The position numbers were made by a program, and so were the translations under genes. This document shows positions 1 through 11,346 of a stretch of DNA of 64,000 nt, in pieces; within the stretch, counting starts at the first letter, position 1, and each line of letters starts with the position of its first letter. The DNA comes from Diphasiastrum complanatum (taxonomy: Eukaryota > Streptophyta > Lycopodiopsida > Lycopodiales > Lycopodiaceae), in assembly GCA_029204225.1 (NCBI GenBank), contig CM055097.1, positions 434,001 through 498,000 of the forward strand. The letters are read 5' to 3'. The notes below the pieces were generated by a model. It worked only from the letters and a program-made list of their open reading frames with translations, was not told where the DNA came from and did not search any database.

Positions 1-111
1 AAGAGATGTTGATTTTGGCAAGTTTGCTCTTTTATGAGGAATTGATGCATGATGAATGTGATATTTTTTGTATCTGAACAAAGTAATATACTCTCCACAT
101 GTGTGACAGGA

Positions 112-285
112 TGTTAGGATCAATTAATTCTAGTTTGATTGTGGTGTTCAAAAGCTCTTGTCAATTAGATGCAAAATAGGTAGAATTGTGTGCTAGTTTT
201 CTATCTATTAGATATAAGTGAAACCTTTGATACTTTTTTCAATGTTTTACTATCCAAATGAGGTTCATAACCTTTGATTCTAACA
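112..285 (+). mobile_element. Short copia-type LTR (TRIM-like)
   Basis: A 174-bp stretch starts TGTTAG and ends CTAACA, a perfect 6-bp terminal inverted pair, and is followed with no gap by a copia primer-binding site. LTRs this short are typical of TRIM-type non-autonomous elements. No second LTR and no coding remnant is seen downstream before an unrelated repeat begins, so this is a fragment. Confidence 0.5.
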
Positions 286-299
286 TGGTATCAGAGCCC
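286..299 (+). other. Primer-binding site, initiator-Met tRNA type
   Basis: TGGTATCAGAGCCC matches the 3' end complement of plant initiator tRNA-Met, the usual primer of Ty1/copia reverse transcription. It directly follows an LTR-like CTAACA end, which fixes the element on the plus strand. Confidence 0.7.
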
Positions 300-839
300 G
301 AATGCAATAATCAAGGCTCAAATACAAGGAAGAGAGAAGCAATTACAAGATGATTGTATAATTTTTATTGCCCTTATTACTACCTTAACTTTGATAAGTG
401 TAAATGAAACTTTAGCAATAAAAGAGTGATTTGATGCAATGAAAAGTGAGTATATGATGCATTGCTTGAGATATTTGTAAAATTATTGATCCTCCGTCAA
501 AGATACAAAATGTTACTGTTTGCAAATGGGTCTTTACCATATCCTCATGTCTCTTGCGAAGATCCAGCTTACAAAGAGCTTGACCACCACTTGCTGGGTG
601 AGGAGTTCGTTTTATTCTGCAGGTTCACGATTGTCTTCATTTTTTTTGCTTTTCTACAGCTCCTTCATTTGATCCATTACTTTTGGATCTCTTTGGGCTT
701 CATAGGAGAGGATTCAACCATCATTGCTCCAGAGAGTTTCTTTTGATCAAGACCGATCTGACTTATCTGTTGCCTAAGTTTTGTCCTTTCCTCCTCAGCT
801 TCTTTGCTTTATTTCTTTTTGTTGGTTTGCCTGCTTCTT
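300..839. other. No gene recognised
   Basis: This is AT-rich sequence after the primer site. A 94-codon open frame at 462-746 has no recognisable motif. The right part becomes pyrimidine-rich and grades into the unclassified repeat that recurs near 17.6 kb. Confidence 0.4.
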
Positions 840-2300
840 AGATCTTTTTTGGCTGATCAACCAATGTGGTTGGTCTTCGCAAGACACTTGCAATGATCTC
901 TTAGCCGCTTCGGTAAGACTATCAAGATTTGAAAAACCTGGAGATTTCTCAGATGAACAGTGGTATGTTGGCAAATAGATAGATGGAAGGTGGGGTGGTG
1001 GTGGTGGTGACAACGGTAGATGGTGTGGGCAATAGGCATGTGAATGGATGGAGTGTACAACAACCGATCAAACAAATCTTGATTCTACTAGCAGAGCGCG
1101 CAGTTTACTTGACAAAGGATGAGAAAGAAACGAACGCGAACTCAAAACATTTCTATTTGTGACCAATTCCAAAGATTCGCAAAGGATTCGTGAAATTTGT
1201 CTTGCAATCAACTCGAAAAATTCGCGAAATTTGTCTTGCAGTCAACTTGAAAGATTCGTGAAATAGTTTCTTGTAAAAGCTCGTGGCCTTCTTGTTGAAG
1301 CTCAAAAGATTTGTGAACAAAATCTTGTCGCGAAATATTTTGTTTCTTGTTCAAGTCTCAGATGCCGTGAACAATTCACGGAATCTTCTGGACTGTTCTT
1401 CAAGCTCACCTGTCACGAAACTATCTCGAACAGTTCACGAAATATTCTAGATTTCTTCTTCAAGCTCAAGAATTGTCATATGTCGTGAACAATTCACGAA
1501 AGACAAAAATGTCGCGAAAAGACAAGTGTCGCGAACAATTCAGGAAACACGAAGCTGAGACGAAGAGATGGACTGTCGCAAACAAATTCTATTCGAGCCT
1601 GGAAACAGAGCGTCTATTTGAATATCAACCGTCATAAACGGTTAGATATCTACTATTACAGAGACCTATAAATAAAAGTCCAAAAGACCTATCTTGTAGC
1701 AATATAAATACATGTGCACTACTCGTTGTAACTCATTCAATCAGAGACACAACAACAAGATAAGACAACAAGAGATGTATATTGATGAATCAGATTCAGA
1801 GTTATAAAAACTCATTTTTTGATCAATAGTTTCTTATTGTCTAAATTGTCTTAAGTTGTCTCTTACTTCTGCATATCTGCACGCATATTCAATCATAACT
1901 AATATTGTTCTATTAGTACATAGATCAAATACAATCCCAATTGAAGACACTGATATTAGTCTGATTTATTCAAACTTGCATCGTGTTCTTTGTGGAAGAA
2001 TAATTACTATTTTTCCTACATGCAGATGTTGTGACAAGAGGGCTGGTTGAAGAAGGAGACCGATTTTCCAATACTTGTGCTTCCCTTTTCTGAAGGATCT
2101 TTGTCGTGACTGGGGTACTTCTTCTGATTGAGTCACTTTGGATTGCTCATCTGCCTTCTTAGCCTTGTTGTTATCGTCTTTGGTTTTGTGACCTTGGCTA
2201 TCAATCTGCTAATGTTGTTGCTGGCAATGTAACTACTCCTAGTGGATGCTTGTAAATCCACTCTCTCCCCTCCAAAAAAATCTGTTGGTGGGGATGTTGT
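840..2300 (+). repeat. Unclassified repeat copy 1, split by a solo LTR
   Basis: Sequence at about 840-1053 and again at 2021-2300 matches, in order and on the same strand, one continuous block at about 17680-18290. Shared landmarks are the 'cttcggtaagactatcaag' stretch, the GGTGG-rich tract, and the 'tctgttggtggggatgtt' stretch at the end. The match breaks at 1053 and resumes at 2021, so the sequence between is a later insertion. The repeat's nature is unknown. In the second copy its minus strand holds protein-like open frames. Confidence 0.6.
1054..2020 (+). mobile_element. Solo LTR, about 967 bp, in unclassified repeat
   Basis: It begins TGTACAAC and ends CCTACA, and is flanked by tggag (1049-1053) and tgcag (2021-2025), a 5-bp target duplication with one mismatch. 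It interrupts a repeat that is uninterrupted near 17.8 kb, which independently fixes both ends. A TATA-like TATAAATAAAAG lies at 1667-1678, giving plus orientation. Many short 'cgaac/gttcg' and 'gtcgcgaa' motifs fill the left half, and the LTR at 12.5-13.5 kb shares that style. No internal region remains, so it is a solo LTR left by LTR-LTR recombination, probably of copia type. Confidence 0.65.
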
Positions 2301-3340
2301 TATTTGTAACTTTGCATGCTCAAGGTTGGATCGGCGTTTGGAACATGCAATTGAAACACGGTGAACATGCAACTCTTAAATCCCACATAACTTCAATTAT
2401 CAAAAAACCCAATGAAAGTGTAGCAAAAAGCTTGGTCGGATGAAGATTCAGTCACCAATGGCCATTCATAAAATAGGTAGTTATGGTGTCGTGGTGTAGT
2501 AGTTTGAACGTGTTACTCTGTTTGTGTGGTAGTACTTTGTCGTCCTTCAGATCTAGGTGTTTCGCTAGACAATTCTGAAAGTCGAACTGACTGATTGCGA
2601 CTTATCCAAGGCTGCATATTTTGGCCGTGCTTGGTGGACTACCCACTCTGATATTTCACAGAGGTTAGGTCCGTTTAACTGACTCTGATCACAACCCCTC
2701 CCATAAGCATTACAACTAGAATGACAATTTCAACTTGTCGGTTCAATACAAGTGAAAAAAAAAAAGCCCCGATTGCATATTCTACCAAAATGCAAAACAC
2801 AAAATGTCTACTTACACTATTAGAGTACAAGATTAACGATTCCATAGAAACACTTTATGCAGCATGAAAACTACAATTGCAAAGCGACTACTAACATGCT
2901 ACACATGGCATACAGAATGGTAACTACGACATTGTGACAAACAACATTCATGCGAACATTGAAAATCAGCTTGCCTCAGTTGTGCATACAAGGAACCGGA
3001 ACCCGAAGAAGCCCACTAGTCATGAACAAAGCTTCACCCTTGAAAAAAAAATAGCCAGTGGAGCAAAGGGCCACTGTGAAAACGTAGGCCGACAACATGT
3101 TTTCGTGGGCCGCAAGTAGACAGTAGGTTGTAGATTTAGACAGACCGCAGAATAGATAGGGTGGTGATACCACGTAAATCTTGAAAAGAAACAACCATGG
3201 AGTAATAGTGGTGGGTTGTTTGTAGGTTGCCAGGCCCAAAAAACCACAATAGACCAGAGATTAGACAACGCAAGTAGGTAATGCATAAGCTAGGTAGCTA
3301 GGTGCTCGAAAAAATAGTAGGGTCATAGTAGGAAACTATG
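2301..3340. other. No gene recognised
   Basis: There is a short A-run near 2757. Open frames are all under 90 codons and none carries a known motif. I see no LTR ends or terminal inverted repeats. Confidence 0.4.
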
Positions 3341-3665
3341 GGCAGTGAGGGCAGTTTATCTCACCAATCAAGCAAGGCACAATGAGGCAACACAACTTTT
3401 GTCAAGTAAGCATCCCACTAACAAAGGTAACTAACTCCAAGCAATGAATCATGAAAATAACTAACATGCAAGTAACTATTTATCACTCTCAAAATAACTA
3501 GCTCACTTTGGGACTACCAACATTCACAACCACTAACACCAAAATAGAACTCACATTTAAACATCTAACATCAAGCAACTAACGTAGCTTTCAAGTAACT
3601 AACCAACAACAAAGTAAGTAACATCACTCTCAAAATAACTCACACCACTTTCAATCCACTAACAG
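3341..3665. repeat. Low-complexity tract rich in 'aactaac' motifs
   Basis: Short variants of 'aactaac', 'caagtaac' and 'cactctcaaaataac' recur irregularly through this stretch. There is no fixed period and no coding signal. Confidence 0.4.
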
Positions 3666-5082
3666 CACAATACAAGGAGAGGGCTCCTATCTTAACCCAG
3701 TTCTCCTTCACAATGCTGTGAAAATAAGAAAAAGTTACATATGTTGAGTCAGGGGCCATATTCACTTTTTGTGTCATTCCACATGTTAGGTGATTAGGCC
3801 AATTTTGGCATTAGAGGTAACTCAAGCAAGTACACATGCCACATGATGATTAGGCCAAATCCAAAAGTAAGTTAGGCACTTGACACATGTCATGATAATA
3901 GAGGGCTAGTGACACTTCCTATGTGTTGTATTGAGATCATATGACCAATCACAAGTTAGAGATCCATGAAATTGGTCCAATCAAGTTTGATGGTCATTAT
4001 GTCACTAAGCCAATCACATTTAGAGGAGGAAAAGAAGAGGTCCCATCATGTTTCACTCCCCTTCACCTCAATTTGCTACTTATATGTGTCTTAGATCAAT
4101 TCTATATAAGTTTTTTTGGAGTTAGTGAGATCTCCTAGATTTTGAGCTATTTGGCTTTCTCTCTCTACTCAAGTTTTTGTTGTTGGATTCGCTCTCTACT
4201 CAAGAGCAAGGTTGTTTTGTACTTTGTTTCTTCCATCTCAAGTCTCCACACGTGTGAATGTACTTTGGAGAGTGATATGTGCATGTTTCATTGTTTGTGA
4301 AATAGATCTTGGATTTCAATCTATGCTTGATCTTCGTGCAATCACCAAGTCTAAGGAGATCATAATCACACTTTTGAGCACTCCCACACATGTGAAATTC
4401 AACAATTGCAAGCTTGCCAACTTTCATGCTCTTCATGCACTTCCAGCCAAATGTCCACTCCCCATTGGAAGGTACTCCAAGTGGCCTTCATAGCAAATGG
4501 TGAGAGAGTGGCGGAGTGGGACATATAAAGCTTGCCTTTGGGTACACCCAAAATAGTCTAGCCTCAAAGGCAAGTGGAGGTACTCTTTTTAAAGTTTCGA
4601 ACTCCCAAGGCCCATCCTTCATTTATTATCCAAATTTGGGTGGTACCTCTTGTCAAACCCTATATATGTAGTCCTTTTCTTGTATATCCAGTCAAAAGGA
4701 GAGAAATTCTTTTCGATGAAAATTTTCTAAAAGACTTTGATGTCTATGTAATATATCTCCCAGGTGTGGAATTTCCTCTAAGTAACCACATCTTTGACCT
4801 TTGACCTTCTGCCACCCTGTTTAAGTGGCCTATCATTTTAGCTTCTTTTGAGACCTATTTGATTCATGCCATAGTTTGGAGAGGTATGCCATCCTAGCTA
4901 GATGCAACAAATATGCTACAATTAAATTAGTAGGACATTTTGCTAAGTACCTAGAGAACTGGTTGATCATGCCTTGGGCTATAGTAAAATGAAGAAGGAT
5001 CATCTTGCTCACCTCAGAAAGGTGTTTAGGTTGCCCTGTAAGCATTAGCTTTATGCTAGTCTTTATGAATGAGTTGGTGAAA
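3666..5082. other. No gene recognised; truncated flank of gypsy fossil
   Basis: The region has a TATA-like 'ctatataag' near 4101 and CT-rich runs after 4155, which could be LTR or leader sequence. I find no matching partner in the window. Toward 5080 the minus strand passes into gypsy RT, but the part beyond the first RT blocks is not recognisable. Confidence 0.35.
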
Positions 5083-5519
5083 GTGGTTTTAAGCTTATCT
5101 TCCTCGGCAATGGCTATTTGGTTATAGCCAGCAAAACAGTCCATGAAGGAATAGATCTCGCTTCCTGCCAATTCTTCTAGTATTTGGCCTATAAAAGGTA
5201 ACAGATAATAATCTTTTCTCGTATGCTTGTTTAGTTGCTTACAGTCGGCACAGACTTGAATTTAAGTAGAATTCGTTTTTCGTGGGACTATTGGTGAACA
5301 CCATTCAGTATTGTCCACATGAAAGATCAACCCATCTCCTTTCAATCGTTCTAATTCCTTTAGTACTCCTTCTTTCATGTGAAATGGCAACCTCCGTTGT
5401 TTCTGCCTAATGGGTTTAGCATCAGTTTTCAGGGGTATATTATATGTTTCACTAAATCTAGAGGTATTCCTTTCAAATCTGAATAATTCCAAGCAAATAT
5501 GTGTTGATATTTCTTGCAC
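5083..5519 (-). pseudogene. Gypsy reverse transcriptase, N-terminal part (fossil)
   Basis: The minus strand shows the conserved gypsy RT entry blocks. These are the 'SPIV' and linker region with a run of charged residues before it, then SFMDCFAGYNQIAIAEED and KLKTTF. The catalytic YxDD block and everything after it are not found to the left, so only the front of the domain survives. Confidence 0.75.
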
Positions 5520-5773
5520 AAGTCCTCATATATTTTCTTGTCTTCTGGGCTTAGGTGGGCACCTACTTTGATCATCTTAGGTTCATCCTCTGTTCCAAGG
5601 TTTATAAGACAAATATCAAGTTCTCTAACCTTGGGAGGTAGTTCATCTGGGGTATTCCACTCTAAGCCTAATACATCCCTCAATTCTACATCTTCATATG
5701 TTGATATTTCAGAACAAATATCACTATCAGTGAGTTCTTCCCATTCAGTTGATGCAATTGGATCTCGTTCAGA

Positions 5774-6019
5774 TTAAGGTACCTTTGGGTATCCATCAAC
5801 CACTACTCTTTCTTTCCCCCTTCCGAAAACTAATACTCCACCTAGAATATGAACTATACAATTACTTAATTGAAGCCAGGGACGTCCTAGTAGGATGGAA
5901 TATTTCTTACTACCGGGATGCATCTTCATAACGTAGAAATCAATGTAGGTAGTCTTTCCTGCTACGGTAACAGGAGTATGTTTCAATATTCCATCAGGAT
6001 TTGACTGCGGACCCAACAT
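5774..6019 (-). pseudogene. Gypsy retropepsin-like region (fossil)
   Basis: The minus strand carries 'TYIDFYVM' followed by ILLGRPWL, the characteristic C-terminal block of plant gypsy retropepsins (usually LLGRPWL). It lies between the zinc knuckles and RT, the expected place. Confidence 0.6.
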
Positions 6020-6813
6020 CTACTATCGCTCCTACAATGACCAATCTATCAATGGTCACATCTACTTTCGGACAGGTTCGATCTAAGGTACCTGCACTTA
6101 TATGTCCAATAATAGGCAGTTCTAATGTCCGTAGTGCAAATGGTTTCATCATGTGCTTCGCTTTTCTCCTTACTAATGGCGATAACCTAAGGAGTTGCCA
6201 TAAGTTGACCTCCACGCTTAGGTTATTTAACGCTTCTTGCAAGTCTTCGTTTCCCATACTCTTCTCTAGACCTATATTCTTTTTGATATGGTGCATTCTA
6301 GTTTTGTTCTTCATGGATCTAGGTAATGATCCGGTTTTGGCAATTTTTTTGATAAGTGGGATTCTTGAAACTCTTCTCCCTACCAATTCATGTACATGTT
6401 CTTCATCTGTGAGCTTATGATCCGCATACTCTTCTTGTTGTTCAGATTGTATTTTTTCCAAGGGAATTTTCTCAGGTGCTTTAGACGGTGATGTTTCTAA
6501 CTCCTTCGAGGGTTCCTTGAAAGAAATTTTTTGTGACTGTTTGTGGGTTTTTTTGGATTTGTCTAATGTTTCCTTCCTTGCCTGCTACAGGTCAATACCA
6601 GCACTTCTTCTTTTGCAAGTGGTTCAATATTGATTAGATTGATGGGAGGTCTCTCTTCCTCAACTTTGGTTTTTCCTTTCTTTGAAGGAGTGTATCTAGT
6701 GTCTCTTTGAAGAAACATCACTGGTCTTGAAGGTCTTGCTCCATTGTTTTCAGAAGGTTTGTGATTAATAGGGCCTGGTATATGGTTTCCAGTGTTCAAT
6801 GCCTCCCTACGAC

Positions 6814-6910
6814 CCCAACATCTATCTTCTAAATGTCTTGTTTTCTTACAATACGTACAAACCATATTTGGACAGTTCATATTGAGGTGATTGCCTTGAC
6901 AATGTCGGCA
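6814..6910 (-). pseudogene. Gag zinc knuckles, two CCHC boxes (fossil)
   Basis: Two CX2CX4HX4C boxes lie back to back on the minus strand: CRHCQGNHLNMNC and CTYCKKTRHLEDRC. Such paired knuckles bind element RNA in gag nucleocapsid. They sit downstream of gag and upstream of the protease-like region. Confidence 0.8.
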
Positions 6911-7294
6911 TACCAGCGGTGGGAGCATCTCTGTATTACGCCTTTTTCCAATCATATTCTGCTATCGTTTAAGAAAATTCACATCTGAAGCTAGGGTAGA
7001 TATATTCTCATTCATCACATCCATGTACCCTTTCAACATGGCTTTTACATCATCAATCCCTGAGTTAGATCTGGTGCTCTCATATCCCCTCTCCACTGGT
7101 ACATTTCTAGCGGTTGTTGCTTGGATTTGCATTCCCTCTGAGTTCCTTGGTTGGTTTCTAGAAGGATTATTTCTAGTTCGAACTAGTTGGTACGGTTCTA
7201 CAGTCTATATTGGCACATAGGTGTTGTAAAAGTTTCTTCCTGGGACTGGATTTGCTTCCCACATATTGCTCTTAAGGTTCAAACTATTTATGGC

Positions 7295-7867
7295 CTATGA
7301 TATTTTAGATGCCTGGGCAATAGCTATATGTGCATTTTCTACTACTATTGCTTTTGCTACTACTTCATCTATTGATTGCGGATTGCTTTGCCTTACTATC
7401 AAATGTAGGTCATTCTTCAATCCTCGCAGGAAGAAAGTCAGTTGTAATTGCAGTGGTAGTGCTACAGTGGCTCCTACTTGCCTTGAAAGTTCCGTCAATC
7501 TTCTCAAATATTTTCTAACTCCCTCTCCTTCTCCTTGTTGAAGGGATGTCAAAGTGAATAACACCATCAGTAGTTCTATGTAGGGCAAATTCAGTCAGGA
7601 ATAATCTATGAAAGGTCTCTCTATCTTCGATGGATACTCCGGGTAGACTGTAGTACCATTTTCTCGTAGTTGGGTTTTGGTAAAGTACATCATAATATGG
7701 TGTGGATTTGTTATAAGGTTTACTAGACAAGTGGTCCAAAATGCATTGATGTGATCTTCAGCACTCTCGTAAGGGACTCCATGAGACTCAGGGGTTGTGC
7801 TTCTCAACTTTGGTAGGGGTTCTATATCTGCTGGAATTACTATAGTTTCAGTAACTCGAGCAGCCAT
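7295..7867 (-). pseudogene. Gypsy gag capsid region (fossil)
   Basis: The minus-strand reading starts near 7867. It contains 'AEDHINAFW', 'FIDYS', then 'QGEGEGVRKYLRRLTELSRQ' and LTFFLRGL, the pattern of the plant retrotransposon gag domain (a helical capsid with the F..GL motif). The reading is broken into overlapping frames. Confidence 0.7.
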
Positions 7868-8344
7868 TGCTTCCGGTTGTAAATATTTGGGGATAATTAT
7901 GATATCAGGTATTTGAAATATGTCTCTTTCTGGAGTGATCTTGCAGTACTCAAATTGTTCCTTTGGACTAGGCGGTGTTTTAGTTTTTGATGGACTTTCA
8001 CTGCTAGTACTCTTTTAGGATCGAGGCAATGTCTTAGTTCTACTTCTGAGGAGATATTTTGGTGAGAGTGTCACCTTCTCAACTCGTCGTCGCAAGGGAG
8101 GACCTATGTTGGTAGTTCTGGAAAAGTCCGCTGGTCATTTATCATGAAGGGTTCTATTCAAGCCATACAATACTGGAACCTCATGGATGATAAATATTTT
8201 GCACACTGAAAATAGTCACAAAAGTCGGCTACAATTGAAGTATGGGTAGTCTACTCAATCAAGTCCAGGTATTAAAGACATACATATTTTGAGTCCATAT
8301 CAGAAGGTTGTATCCAACAAAGTTTCACATCAAGTTCACCAATG

Positions 8345-8588
8345 TTAAGGATTTTTCCGATAGGGGATTGGTCCCGCCAGAAAGCCCCAGCGAGTTAAAG
8401 GGCCCACACTACGCCAGTGACTAGGGTCTATTACCACTTCCAATCTTGGGGGCCATCCTAATCACCCCGTACTCCCCAATCAATGAGAGTTTTCTAAGCT
8501 CTCAGAAATATGATTGCAAGGAGATCGTTTATTGATTCCTCAAAGTTCTTCTCGATGTGGTAGAGCGAGAAAATAATTTCCCGTTACT
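8345..8588 (-). repeat. Probable gypsy 5' LTR remnant
   Basis: On the plus strand it starts TGTTAAGG right after CACCAA, so on the element's strand the LTR ends in ...TTAACA followed by TTGGTG, a plausible gypsy primer-site start. Its outer end is not defined. Copia RNase H sequence begins immediately to the right. Confidence 0.4.
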
Positions 8589-8599
8589 TTATGAGGTTG

Positions 8600-9113
8600 G
8601 TAGAATATAAAACATCCATGGAACTTTCTTAATAGATTGAGAAGTAGCAATGTATTCTGCTTTAGTAGAAGAAAGTGCGATAGAGTTTTGCTTATGACTG
8701 TTCCACGAAATAGGACCGCCGTTGAAGAAGAATGTAAATCCAGATGTGGACTTACAATGGTCTGCATCTCCTCCCCAGCTTGCATCAGAATATCCACTGA
8801 GCTGATGAAGATTGTCGTTGTTGACATCTCCATAGTAGATGCACTGGTCCATGGTAGCTCGAATGTATCTCATGACTCGAATGAGAGCCTTCCAATGGGT
8901 AATTCCAAGATTAGCCATGTATTGGCTGAGTGAGCTAACAGCAAAAGAAATATTTGGTCTTGTATAGACCATTGCGTACATGAGAGATCCGAGTATCGAT
9001 CGATATGGGTATTCTCTCATCTGCTCCTCTTCTTGCTTGGTCTGGGGACATTGGTCCTTTGACAAATGCAGGCCTGAATCCATTGGTGAGTGAGCTAATT
9101 TACTATTCATCAA
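8600..9113 (-). pseudogene. Copia RNase H region (fossil)
   Basis: The minus strand shows the copia end-of-pol blocks 'YRSILGSLMYAM', 'TRPNISFAVS', 'SDASWGGD', 'STSGFTFF' and 'SSTKAEYIA'. These are the usual RNase H signature, including the acidic residues of the active-site region. The domain ends abruptly at the junction with the gypsy LTR. Confidence 0.85.
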
Positions 9114-9132
9114 ATTGTATCTGTTAAGAACA

Positions 9133-10273
9133 TTATGAAGATACCTTTGTTGAGTGATGTAAATCAGTCGATTTGCTCTGTCTCTTTGGATCTGAGTTCC
9201 AAAAGTGAGTTGCGCCCAGATCAGTCATGTCAAATTTTGAGAACAACATTTGTTTTGAATCCTTGACCAAATTGGCATTGTTACTGAAGAGCAACGTATC
9301 ATCAATATATAAGGGGATGATAATGAAGGATTGTTGCACTGACTTTGAATAAATGTTGTGTGCTTGGTTTAAATCCTTGATCGATGAGGAATGTGTTGAT
9401 CCTCTGAAACCAAGCTCTGGCAGACTGTTTCAATCCGTATAGTTCTTTGTGGAGTTTACAGACATGATTTTTCATACCTTCCAGAATGTATCCTTCGGGA
9501 TGGATCATGTAGATGTCTTCCTGTATAACTCCATTCAAATAAGTTGTTTGTACATCAAGTTGATGTACTTCGAGGTCGGCAACTGCAGCATAAGATAGGA
9601 GCATTCGGATCGGCGAATGTTTGATGACTGGACTGAAAGTCTCACTGTAGTCGACATTCGGGATCTGGGTGAGTCCCCGTGCTACCAGTCTTGCCTTCCT
9701 TCGATCGATTGCTTCGTTGGCATTGTATTTCATCTTAAAGATCCATTTGCAATCAACAAAATTGCAGCCAATAGGAGCTTCGACTAATGACCATGTCTGC
9801 TTCTTGATCAGAGAGGAATACTCTATGTCCATAGCTTCTCTCCAGAGATCAGAGTCTGGTTGGCTAAGTGCCTCTTCAACTGTTGTCGGTTCCTGTATTA
9901 AAAGACAGGTAGACTCAAGAGTATACCTTGTGGGCTGTGTGCGCATTCGGTTTGATCTTCTGGGAAGAATCGACTGTTGAACCGCTCCTGGGACTTGTTG
10001 TTGTGTAGCAGCAACATCTTCGTCTAATTCGTTGTCTTGAAGTGGGTCGACAATAGACGTGCCTGAGCCAGAGGCTCGGACTGTCGTGTCAATGGCAAGT
10101 GATGAAGGTTCTTCTTGAGCAATTTCCTTGCCTTTGAGGTCGACGAACTGATCCTCGATAAAGACTGTATCCCGACTATACAAGATCTGCTGGGTATCGG
10201 GATCGTACAGCTTGTAGGTGTTATCAGATGAAATATATCCGATCAGGATGGTCTTGAGACCTTGGAAGTCCAA
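9133..10273 (-). pseudogene. Copia reverse transcriptase region (fossil)
   Basis: Blocks visible on the minus strand are WREAMDIEY, 'NFVDCKWIFKMKYN', 'KARLVARGLTQ', 'VHQLDVQTTYLNG' and 'HKELYGLKQSARAWF'. A YIDDTLLFS active-site block follows further left. The first part, before RT, carries the integrase C-terminal 'TILIGY..YKLYDPDTQQ' segment. Confidence 0.88.
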
Positions 10274-11236
10274 TTATTTCCTTGTGTCTTTTGGGATCTG
10301 CGCGTAGGCAATGCACCCAAACACTCTTAGGTTCGTCAAGGAAGGCTTAGAGCCTGTCCACACCTCGTGGGGTGTCTTGTCTGAGAGAGCCTTGGTCAAA
10401 CATCTGTTCTGGATATAAGCTGCAGTGGAGACAGCTTCAGCCCATAACTTCTTGGGCAATGATGCATGCGCTAGCATACACTTAGCAGATATGACCAATG
10501 TTTGGTTCTTCCTCTCAGCTAAGCCACTAGACTGAGGACTGTAAGGAGTGATAAATTGCTGCTCAATGTCTTGGCTTTGGCAGTACTCCTTGAACTCGAC
10601 AGAGATGTATTCTCCACCGTTGTCTGACCTTAGGGCCTTGATCGTCCTTCCAGTCTCCTTTTCTGCACGCTCCTAGAAAATTCTGAAGCAATTGAAAGCT
10701 TCTGATTTCTTCTTTATGAAATACACCATCGTTCTTCTAGAAAATTCATCAATAAAGGTTATAAAATATTTAGAATCTTTTAATGAAGGATTCTTCATTG
10801 GGCCATAAATGTCTGAATGTACAACATCTAGCAATCCTCTAGCAACATGCTGATGGCTTGATCTAAATGGCTTACTAGTCTGTTTACCAGCTAGACAGTC
10901 TTGACAGACAGGTAGCTCAATTGTTTCACAAGGATAGTCGAGATCAAGAACAATAGATTGTCTAGACATTCGTTGTACAACAGCATAATTTAAATGACCA
11001 AGTCTATAATGCCAAAGTAAACCTTTATTTGATTGAATTGAAGTACTTAGAGCTTGACTAGAGGCAGAAAAACAATGACTTAATTTATACAAGTATCCAT
11101 GCCTCTTTGCGAGTGCTAGGATCTTGTCTGTCCTATCAACTACTTTGCATTGATCACACGCGAATTCTACTCTGTGTCCTAGATCTGTGATTCTGCTTAC
11201 AGAGAGCAGATTTGTAGACAACTTAGGTACATACAA
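10274..11236 (-). pseudogene. Copia integrase with GAG-pre-integrase (fossil)
   Basis: The minus strand has 'LWHYRLGHLN' and CQDCLAGKQT, which form the HHCC zinc region of pre-integrase. The core follows with 'DVVHSDIYGPM' and 'FITFIDEFSRR', and to the left the 'CMLAHASLPKKLWAEAV' and 'HEVWTGSKPSL' blocks. This is the DDE integrase of Ty1/copia. Confidence 0.88.
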
Positions 11237-11346
11237 AAATTTGGAGAGTAGCTTAGATTGATCATTTGCAAAGTATAATCTTATAGTCCTTCACCTTTAA
11301 TAACTTGTGTGTTGTTGTCGCCAAGGTGGACGAATTTCTGGGTACT

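Larger units (their letters stand above)
5083..8588 (-). mobile_element. Ty3/gypsy fossil, partial, minus strand
   Basis: Domains run in gypsy order on the minus strand: gag (about 7295-7867), two CCHC zinc knuckles (6814-6910), retropepsin-like region (5774-6019), and the N-terminal part of RT (about 5083-5519). The RT block with MDCFAGYNQIAIAEED fits the non-chromoviral Athila/Tat side of the family; that placement is inference. A 5' LTR appears to begin at 8345 and to be cut where copia sequence starts near 8589. RNase H, integrase and the 3' LTR are absent. It is clearly broken, with several breaks plus truncation at both ends. Confidence 0.75.
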
